A DNA stretch of 19,931 bases from NCBI GenBank assembly GCA_946402785.1, contig CAMIXP010000008.1, positions 1-19,931 on the forward strand, given 5' to 3'. Made by a program: the position numbers and the translations under genes. The stretch is from an uncultured Caryophanales bacterium (lineage in GTDB: Bacteria; Bacillota_I; Bacilli_A; RF39; UBA660). The notes beneath the pieces are model-generated. The model worked only from the letters and a program-made list of their open reading frames with translations, made no database searches and was not told the origin of the DNA. Position 1 is the stretch's first letter, and each line of letters opens with the position of its first letter. Shown here piece after piece: positions 1 through 5,468 of this stretch.

Positions 1-462
1 ATCAGCATATAATTTTTTAGCTTTATCAATATAGTTACCTAAACTAACATCTCTTTCAATAACAATTAATGCTCCAATTCTTTCTTTTCTCAAATAATCA
101 ATCGCATTAATCATTTCATAAACCAAATGCTCTCGCTCATCAACCGTTAAGACCTTATGTCTTCCTAGTAATTGATTACGTCCTAATTGCTCCAAAATCG
201 TACGAATTTCTGGTTGGAAAATTACGATTAAAGCAATAGGTCCCCATTGAATAATATAGTCTAATAAATATCCTACCGTAATAAAGTGGAATATTTGACT
301 AATAATTTTCAAAATAATAATAAATACTAATCCCTTAAAAATTAAGGATAATTTAACATTGTTTTTAATGTTCTTTAAAATAAAATAGAAAATTAACCAA
401 ACTAAAGTGATATCTACTATTTTACGAAGTACAGTTAATACATCTGTCCATGTTATATACAT
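1..462 (-). CDS. cdaA: Diadenylate cyclase CdaA (DacA), N-terminal part; continues past the left edge
   Basis: CdaA is a membrane-bound enzyme that joins two ATP molecules into cyclic di-AMP, which controls potassium/osmolyte balance and wall homeostasis. Visible are 154 codons of a protein usually about 270 aa long. The N-terminus carries roughly three membrane segments (about residues 12-32, 38-57 and 62-82). The start of the cyclase domain follows, with the family-typical stretches QPEIRTILEQLGR and GALIVIERDVSLGNYI. The catalytic DGA and RHR motifs would lie beyond the window, so activity cannot be judged. The ATG at 460-462 is preceded by AAGGAG about 8 nt upstream. In Firmicutes cdaR and glmM usually follow; here they would be off the left side. 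The gene has its own promoter (502-530), just after the terminator of the RNase R-like gene. Identification is confident from motifs and topology. Confidence 0.93.
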   Translation of the reverse strand, partial: MYITWTDVLTVLRKIVDITLVWLIFYFILKNIKNNVKLSLIFKGLVFIIILKIISQIFHFITVGYLLDYIIQWGPIALIVIFQPEIRTILEQLGRNQLLGRHKVLTVDEREHLVYEMINAIDYLRKERIGALIVIERDVSLGNYIDKAKKLYAD

Positions 463-501
463 CTCGTCATCTCCTTATTTTGAATCCCCATACCTATTAA
501 T

Positions 502-530
502 ATGATATCATTTTCTAAGTAATTTATCAA
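502..530 (-). promoter_or_regulatory. Promoter of cdaA
   Basis: Read on the minus strand, TTGATA (525-530) and TATCAT (502-507) are separated by exactly 17 nt, 40 nt upstream of the cdaA ATG. The predicted transcript start is near 495, giving a 5' UTR of about 33 nt. No riboswitch-like structure is seen in it. Confidence 0.6.
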
Positions 531-542
531 CCAACAACCAAG

Positions 543-579
543 AAAAAAGAGCAATTAATTTTTATGCATTGCTCTTTTT
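543..579 (-). terminator. Rho-independent terminator of the RNase R-like gene
   Basis: A perfect 12-bp stem pairs 568-579 with 544-555 around a 12-nt loop, and the U-tract comes from the A-run at 543-548. The stop codon (555-557) and last codons of the gene lie inside the hairpin. Confidence 0.85.
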
Positions 580-2813
580 GCTCTTTCATCTTTCGTCTTA
601 ATTTTAACGGCTTTATTTATAACATCCGCATCATGAATTTGAGTCTCATAAATTTTTTCTATAACAGTTAAATCTACTCTCTTGGTTCCCTTATCAGCAC
701 TTTTTAATTGTAATCTAAGTCGATCACCTAAATAATAGTTTTGTTCTCCATCAAGAGAAACCAAAGAATAGCTTTCTTCACTGTGAACATAATCACCTTT
801 TAAATCACGTACACGAACAGTACCTTCCGCTAAATTATCAAATTGAACAACCATACATTCATTAGATAATCCAATAACAGTAGCTTCAAACTCTTCTCCA
901 ATATGATGAGACATCATTTCAGCAAACTGCATACGGAATGTTTCTTTTTCTAATTCATCAGCAACTCTTTCTGTATGAGTCACTCTCTCCGCAATCTCAG
1001 GTAATCTAGAAGACCATTTCTTTCTCATTCTATATCCAGGATCTGGATTAAAAATACAATCCCAAGATATATTCTGATTCGTTTTATCACCATATCTTCT
1101 AGCAGGAGAGGTTCCTTGAATATATTCTTCTTCAGCCAATCCATCATGTCCAAGATTTTCTGCACTATATTTAGCACGAGACTGGGTTTTGATTAATTCT
1201 GTTAATAGGAAACTAGATAGTCTTCCACAACCAGAAACATGAGCAATTAGTTTTTGGAAAGCCTTATGATTAGATGCTAACTCGTCTGCACTATAACCAT
1301 TAAATGGAATACCAAGAGCTTCCAACATTTGTAAATATTTTCCTAATTTGTCTACATTTGGTGGTTCATGAACACGATACAAACAAGGAACTCCCAATTT
1401 TTTGAAGTATTTAGCTCTCGTAACATTGGCAATTAACATAAACTCTTCAATCAAGTTTTCTGCAATATCTTGTTGGCGGACTCCTACGTCTAACATATGA
1501 CCATTTGGTCCATAAATTCCAACAGGTTCTGGTCGATCAAATTCATAGGCTCCTTTTTTAATTCGATTATCATGAAGAACATGAGCTAAATTTCTCATAA
1601 CATGTAATGATTTTTCAAAAGATTGATACTCTGGAGGTATTTCTCCACCCTTTAAGATTTGATTAACCGTATCATAATTCATTTTTAAGTTAGAATGTGT
1701 AACCGTAGGAACATATCGATAATCAACAACTTTTCCTTCCGAATTAATTTCAATAATATCAGAAATCGTTAAACGATCTTTTTTCTCTTCTAAAGAACCA
1801 ATTTGGTTCGCAATTTTACGTGGATAATTTGGGAAAACAATTCCACCAGGATAGTAACTATTTCCCTTACGGAATCCATCTCGATCAAGAGGAGATCCAT
1901 AAGGAACAAGAGTAGGAATATCGATAATATCTACTTCTAAAACATAGTTTCCTTTTTCATTTATATAACAACTAATGGCATCATCCATGTCTTTCGTCGT
2001 GACACCATCCAAAGTAATCGTCTCATTTTGTGTATGGTCTTCTCTTCCAATACGATCAGCATCTCTTACCTCATCTGGTAAATGCTCTACCTGCTCTAGG
2101 GATTCATTACTAAACTCATTATCAACGCCTAATTTAAATGCTTCCCATAAGATATCTTCATTTGGATCATCCTTATGATTAAATACTCTAACAATAGAAG
2201 CCGTATAAAAATTAGGGCCTGTTTGTTCATCTAAGGAAACAGCAACTCTTTGTCCGACAATTGCCTCACCCTTGATAGCAATGGTAATAGCCTGCTTCTT
2301 CTTATCAATAGGTCGAAGATAATAGCAACCACCTATACTATAAACCTCACCAGGAACATATTCTAAATTACGATCTAAAATATCCACTACTTTGATGCCT
2401 TGATTTCCACCAATATCAATTAATACAAAATCTCCATCAACGGCACCATTTGCATTTTCTTTATGGATATCATACTTCTCCGCATTAACAACTAATTGAC
2501 CTTCACGATCAACATAGGAAGTAGTAACAGATACCTTACCGGCACCATCACGATTTCCATAAAATCTTCCTCTACGGAAAGATGTCTTATAAAAAGCAAT
2601 GTAATTATTAGATGGTGTTTTATAAACTTCATATTTTAAAACACCCTCTTCTAATACTTTTAATACTTCCGCCTTCTCTTCATCTGTTAAAAAAACTTCT
2701 CGATTTAATTCTTCCGATTTGATACGCTCGATTCGAGACACAATTTTTTCAAAGCTGGCAGGCTTCTTCTCCTTTTTTAATGCTAGATCTACGTAATTCT
2801 TCAACAAAATCAT
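555..2813 (-). CDS. Divergent RNase R/RNase II-family 3'-5' exoribonuclease (second copy in window)
   Basis: The protein has the RNase R layout: N-terminal region, cold-shock-like OB region, RNB catalytic domain (about residues 255-600) and a C-terminal S1 domain (about 637-725). In the RNB signature (DGVTTKDMDDA) all four metal-binding aspartates are present (about D269, D275, D277, D278), and the arginine motif SPARRYGD (about 569-576) is kept. The segment equivalent to VHIADVSHYV in canonical RNase R is altered to EVDIIDIP, and the following region is also divergent. It is therefore a likely active but specialised paralogue of the rnr at 14394-16505. The start is uncertain. The open frame extends to 2912, but the extra 33 codons run through the terminator of the upstream gene. 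ATG 2820-2822, ATG 2811-2813 and TTG 2805-2807 (behind GGGG) are the credible starts. No clear promoter was seen. Confidence 0.85.
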   Translation of the reverse strand: MILLKNYVDLALKKEKKPASFEKIVSRIERIKSEELNREVFLTDEEKAEVLKVLEEGVLKYEVYKTPSNNYIAFYKTSFRRGRFYGNRDGAGKVSVTTSYVDREGQLVVNAEKYDIHKENANGAVDGDFVLIDIGGNQGIKVVDILDRNLEYVPGEVYSIGGCYYLRPIDKKKQAITIAIKGEAIVGQRVAVSLDEQTGPNFYTASIVRVFNHKDDPNEDILWEAFKLGVDNEFSNESLEQVEHLPDEVRDADRIGREDHTQNETITLDGVTTKDMDDAISCYINEKGNYVLEVDIIDIPTLVPYGSPLDRDGFRKGNSYYPGGIVFPNYPRKIANQIGSLEEKKDRLTISDIIEINSEGKVVDYRYVPTVTHSNLKMNYDTVNQILKGGEIPPEYQSFEKSLHVMRNLAHVLHDNRIKKGAYEFDRPEPVGIYGPNGHMLDVGVRQQDIAENLIEEFMLIANVTRAKYFKKLGVPCLYRVHEPPNVDKLGKYLQMLEALGIPFNGYSADELASNHKAFQKLIAHVSGCGRLSSFLLTELIKTQSRAKYSAENLGHDGLAEEEYIQGTSPARRYGDKTNQNISWDCIFNPDPGYRMRKKWSSRLPEIAERVTHTERVADELEKETFRMQFAEMMSHHIGEEFEATVIGLSNECMVVQFDNLAEGTVRVRDLKGDYVHSEESYSLVSLDGEQNYYLGDRLRLQLKSADKGTKRVDLTVIEKIYETQIHDADVINKAVKIKTKDERAKRAMHKN

Positions 2814-2846
2814 CCCCATCATTAATAACTTAACACAAAACCTATG

Positions 2847-2872
2847 AAAAAAAAAGACTTTTAAGCCTTTTT
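2847..2872 (-). terminator. Terminator of the NlpC/P60 gene
   Basis: On the minus strand AAAAAGGC pairs with GUCUUUUU (one G-U pair), followed by a run of nine U (A-run 2847-2855). It begins at the NlpC stop codon (2872-2874). Its presence argues against the RNase R-like gene starting upstream of it. Confidence 0.75.
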
Positions 2873-3882
2873 TAAACCCTTCTAACCGTAAGAATATGCG
2901 TTCCAGATCCATTTAACCAAAAATTAACATCACTAACGATTACGCCAGTTCCCGAATTAGCAGCATGAATCATTTGACCATTTCCTACATATAAAGCAGA
3001 GTGAGTTGGAGCCCCATCATAATATCCCCAAATCAAAATATCTCCTGGTTGAGCATCAGCATAGCTAACACCCGTTCCAACATATTGTTGTGAATAACTA
3101 CTTCTCGTAATAGAGGTTCCAACACAAGAATATACATAAGATACAAATCCACTACAATCAAATCCATAAGGACCTGCAGAATTAGCTATATAAGGCATTC
3201 CTAATAAAGAATAAGCAATAGAAACAACATCATTTCCTTGTGGATTTGCAGCTACCCCATAATGAACTGGATAATAAACAGGTTTTTCTTCTACATCCAA
3301 ACGGAATGTTTGGGTAGCCTTATTTCCAGAAGCATCTACAGCTACAACTGTAATATCATGAGATCCAACAGCCGTAATATCCCCTTCATAAGAAAGGTTA
3401 TAATACTTCAATCCACTTTCAGGAGCTATATCCGTATATTCTAAATCCCCATCAATTTCATCATTTACAGAATGAATATTCTCTTTCAAGTCATAATAAT
3501 CACCTTCTGTAATAGATACTGTTTCATTTTTTAATGAAATAACAGGGGAAACAGAATCCACCACAGAAACTAGGACAGGTACATCTTTGACCATATTATC
3601 TTTTTTTACTTCAAGAATGACTTCTTGAACACCCACTACGCTTGTATCAATATCCTGCTTAACAGAGATAATTTTGCCATCAACCTTTTTAATCAACTTC
3701 TTGATATCATACTTATCACTACCATAATTAACAGTTGCATTTTTCTTTAAAACAACCTTAATACTTTGAAAAGTAGAATAATTACGATATGCAGAACAAC
3801 TGATTATCATTATAAATGATAATACCACCAATAAAAAAGCACGAAGTATCTTTTTTACCGAGGGTCTATCAACACTTTTCAT
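2872..3882 (-). CDS. Predicted lipoprotein with bacterial Ig-like region and C-terminal NlpC/P60 peptidase
   Basis: This is a 336-aa exported protein. The start at 3880-3882 has an excellent GGGAGG site; the open frame continues upstream to 3945 but without signals. The N-terminus is basic, then hydrophobic, and ends in IISC followed by S, which fits a lipobox and suggests membrane anchoring on the outer face. The middle (about residues 120-215) looks like an Ig/cadherin-like module (SPVISL, GSHDITVVAVDASGN). The last 115 residues are NlpC/P60, with the catalytic cysteine in GFDCSGF, a histidine in THSALYVG and a further polar position in MIHA. The family cleaves peptide stems of peptidoglycan, typically gamma-D-Glu-diamino acid bonds. 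The gene lies just downstream of the WXG-like cluster but has its own promoter and terminator. A wall-opening role for secretion is possible but inferred; general wall turnover is equally likely. Confidence 0.88.
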   Translation of the reverse strand: MKSVDRPSVKKILRAFLLVVLSFIMIISCSAYRNYSTFQSIKVVLKKNATVNYGSDKYDIKKLIKKVDGKIISVKQDIDTSVVGVQEVILEVKKDNMVKDVPVLVSVVDSVSPVISLKNETVSITEGDYYDLKENIHSVNDEIDGDLEYTDIAPESGLKYYNLSYEGDITAVGSHDITVVAVDASGNKATQTFRLDVEEKPVYYPVHYGVAANPQGNDVVSIAYSLLGMPYIANSAGPYGFDCSGFVSYVYSCVGTSITRSSYSQQYVGTGVSYADAQPGDILIWGYYDGAPTHSALYVGNGQMIHAANSGTGVIVSDVNFWLNGSGTHILTVRRV

Positions 3883-3907
3883 ACAATATCCTCCCTGATA
3901 AGTGATT

Positions 3908-3936
3908 ATAGTAGCATAATTAAAAAAGAAAGTCAA
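3908..3936 (-). promoter_or_regulatory. Promoter of the NlpC/P60 gene
   Basis: TTGACT (3931-3936) and TACTAT (3908-3913) are 17 nt apart on the minus strand, with a TG one base before the -10 (extended -10). The predicted start is near 3901, about 19 nt before the ATG. Confidence 0.6.
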
Positions 3937-3943
3937 AAGCAAC

Positions 3944-3969
3944 AAAAAAAGATGATATAATCATCTTTT
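3944..3969 (-). terminator. Terminator at the end of the WXG-like cluster
   Basis: A 10-bp stem pairs 3960-3969 with 3947-3956 around a 3-nt loop, followed by a U-tract on the minus strand (A-run 3944-3950). It separates the WXG-like genes from the NlpC/P60 gene. Confidence 0.85.
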
Positions 3970-3997
3970 ATATCACGTAAATAAATAAGGAATAAAA

Positions 3998-4321
3998 CTA
4001 AGGTTGAGAAGGTAAATTAATATCTATAGCATTAATTAGTTCAAGCATCTCTTCCTCTTCAATATCATATTCCTTAGAAACACTCTTAAGATTATCAATA
4101 AAATCTTTTTGGTTTGCTAAAAAATTGGTAAGATTTTGATCTAGTTTTTCGAAACCAGTACCATATTTCTTTGCAACAGGAGCCTCCCAAAAGTCAGGAA
4201 CTTTTGAACCATCAGCAGAAATAGCTTGATGCAATGCTTCAAAATCAGAATATATAGCTAATGCATGTGCAATAATATTAGCAACATTAGCAGTATCAAT
4301 ATGTGTAAATTTTTCAGCCAT
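3998..4321 (-). CDS. WXG100-like small helical protein D
   Basis: This 107-aa, mostly helical protein is the fourth and last of the small-protein cluster. A central turn carries a tryptophan (DFWEAPVAKKYGTGF, about residues 43-57), where WXG100 proteins have their W-x-G hairpin turn, though the exact W-x-G is absent. Near the C-terminus, KEYDIEEEEMLELI contains Y-x-x-x-E, the type VII secretion signal pattern. That end resembles the end of protein B (NEYDEEEDALLKAI), so B and D look like paralogues. AAGGAG precedes the ATG, and the gene begins 14 nt after protein C ends. WXG100 proteins act as secreted helical dimers or as partners of larger substrates. No signal peptide or membrane segment is seen. 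Family membership is inferred from size, turn motif, tail motif and clustering. Confidence 0.72.
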   Translation of the reverse strand: MAEKFTHIDTANVANIIAHALAIYSDFEALHQAISADGSKVPDFWEAPVAKKYGTGFEKLDQNLTNFLANQKDFIDNLKSVSKEYDIEEEEMLELINAIDINLPSQP

Positions 4322-4335
4322 AAAAACAACTCCTT

Positions 4336-4626
4336 TTAAAATTTGACCATTTTATCTAATGCAGTTTTTTTAGCATTAAAATACTCAGACTCACATTCAC
4401 TAATAAATCGAATATGATTTTCCATTTGATCTTGAATTATTTGTGCAGATGCAAGAAACTTAGTAAAGTTACCTAAAAAAGCTTTTTCTTCAGGGTCTTG
4501 CCATGCTCCATTAGGTAAAGACTTCATTAAATCATCTAATGCTTTAGATGCACTATCAATTTTTGCTTTATTTGTAGTTAAATTTCCAGAATAATTACTC
4601 ATTCCAGATAAACTAACACGAATCAT
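4336..4626 (-). CDS. WXG100-like small helical protein C
   Basis: This 96-aa protein is predicted to form two helices around a turn with a single tryptophan (GAWQDPEEKAFLGNF, about residues 40-54). This W-x-D form is a common variant of the WXG turn. The C-terminal YFNAKK does not match Y-x-x-x-D/E. It has a strong site (GAGGAGG) and lies between a terminator hairpin (4649-4674) and protein D, 14 nt upstream of D. It probably pairs with D, giving one W-bearing partner and one with the Y-x-x-x-E tail; that is inference from layout. No signal peptide is present. The transcript reaching C and D must read through the hairpin, so C and D may be made at a lower level than A and B. Confidence 0.75.
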   Translation of the reverse strand: MIRVSLSGMSNYSGNLTTNKAKIDSASKALDDLMKSLPNGAWQDPEEKAFLGNFTKFLASAQIIQDQMENHIRFISECESEYFNAKKTALDKMVKF

Positions 4627-4648
4627 AATTAATCCTCCTCACCGTATC

Positions 4649-4674
4649 AAAAAAGAGCACATGGAAACATGTGC
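4649..4674 (-). terminator. Terminator-like hairpin inside the WXG-like cluster
   Basis: A perfect 7-bp GC-containing stem (GCACATG/CATGTGC, 4668-4674 with 4657-4663) with a TTTC loop is followed by CUC and six U on the minus strand. It sits between protein B and protein C. No promoter was recognised between the hairpin and C, so it probably acts as a partial terminator or a 3'-end stabiliser that sets a ratio between the two gene pairs. Confidence 0.75.
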
Positions 4675-4683
4675 ATATTTTTA

Positions 4684-5013
4684 TTATGCCATTGTAGTAG
4701 GAACATGACTTTCAATTGCTTTTAATAAAGCATCTTCTTCTTCATCATATTCATTACCAGTTTGAGATAATGAATTAGCAAGATCTTCTAATGAAGAGCA
4801 TGCTTTCTTAAATTGTTCTTCATCAACAGCAACTAACTTACTGCTAATTGCAGCACCAATTTTAGTACTACTTCCACCAACTGCACTAATAGCAGCTTCT
4901 CCAGCAGCTTTTGTATTACTAATAGCTTCATTTAAAGCAGCTAAACATGTTTTAATATCAGTAGCACCTTGATTTAAAGATTCAGTTGATACATTAATAT
5001 CTCCAGTTTGCAT
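4684..5013 (-). CDS. WXG100-like small helical protein B (Y-x-x-x-E tail)
   Basis: This is a 109-aa protein from the ATG at 5011-5013. An in-frame GTG at 5023-5025 would add four residues but overlaps the best ribosome site (AAGAAGTGAT), so the ATG is preferred. The protein is rich in Ala, Ser and Glu, with long helices and a Gly/Ser break in the middle (AVGGSSTKIG) in place of the W-x-G turn; it has no tryptophan. The C-terminal NEYDEEEDALLKAI carries the Y-x-x-x-E pattern of type VII substrates and resembles the end of protein D. It begins 35 nt after protein A and shares its promoter. It probably pairs with A. Membership of the wider ESAT-6-like class is inferred, and the lack of W lowers confidence. 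Confidence 0.68.
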   Translation of the reverse strand: MQTGDINVSTESLNQGATDIKTCLAALNEAISNTKAAGEAAISAVGGSSTKIGAAISSKLVAVDEEQFKKACSSLEDLANSLSQTGNEYDEEEDALLKAIESHVPTTMA

Positions 5014-5048
5014 AATTTTAATCACTTCTTTCTATATAATTTTTATTT

Positions 5049-5366
5049 TTATAAACGAGTTACTGTTTCACTAGCGCTAGTATTGTAAATATTCTTAACT
5101 CTAGAATTAATACTTGCTTGACTCTCTTCTGCTTTGTTAGCAACTTTTCCTAATAATTCATTATTAGAACCAAGGTTTTGAGAAACTTTATTAAATTGAT
5201 TTTTAGCTTCATTAATAACATCTCTCCAAGATTCTCCAGCTCGGTCCTCCCAATGAATATTAGTTAGTGCAGTATACAATTGATTTAATGTTTGATCATA
5301 AGATGCCTTTGCTGCAGCATAGTTTTTTGCAGAACCAATTAAATTCTCATTTTGAATAACAAACAT
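5049..5366 (-). CDS. WXG100-like small helical protein A (first gene of cluster)
   Basis: This is a 105-aa protein of two predicted helices. The turn contains two tryptophans (HWEDRAGESWRDVI, about residues 38-51), comparable to the W-x-G hairpin of WXG100 proteins but with a longer insertion. The C-terminal YNTSASE does not fit Y-x-x-x-D/E exactly. AGGAGGG precedes the ATG, and a perfect consensus promoter lies immediately upstream, so this is likely one of the most strongly transcribed genes here. The predicted transcript starts only about 14 nt before the ATG, nearly on the Shine-Dalgarno itself. No signal peptide is seen. It leads the order A-B-(hairpin)-C-D, downstream of the large repeat protein. 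The role as a type VII substrate or chaperone-like partner is inferred. Confidence 0.75.
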   Translation of the reverse strand: MFVIQNENLIGSAKNYAAAKASYDQTLNQLYTALTNIHWEDRAGESWRDVINEAKNQFNKVSQNLGSNNELLGKVANKAEESQASINSRVKNIYNTSASETVTRL

Positions 5367-5386
5367 ATATTATCCCTCCTATTTTA

Positions 5387-5414
5387 ATTATAACAGTTCC
5401 CAGTTAATTGTCAA
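5387..5414 (-). promoter_or_regulatory. Perfect consensus promoter of the WXG-like cluster
   Basis: TTGACA (5409-5414) and TATAAT (5387-5392) are separated by 16 nt, with TG-n before the -10 (extended -10). Both boxes match consensus 6/6. This is the strongest promoter in the window. Two direct repeats, 5444-5450 and 5454-5460, lie about 30 nt upstream of the -35. Confidence 0.9.
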
Positions 5415-5468
5415 AAGATATACAGTCTTTTTTCAATTACTTTACACATTGGAACACATTACCTATTA

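Noticed and set aside
2823..2850. Promoter for the RNase R-like gene (TTTTCA, 17 nt, TATTAA on the minus strand).
   Set aside because: Both boxes are weak and lie in the AT-rich U-tail of a terminator; not reliable enough to list.
3803..3823. Perfect 9-bp inverted repeat ATTATCATT-ATA-AATGATAAT resembling a Fur box.
   Set aside because: It lies inside the coding sequence for the hydrophobic N-terminus of the NlpC/P60 protein, well downstream of the promoter, and is explained by Ile/Met/Phe codons.
5415..5468. Terminator between the large repeat protein and WXG-like protein A.
   Set aside because: No stem followed by a U-run could be found, so read-through from the large gene into the WXG-like genes remains possible.
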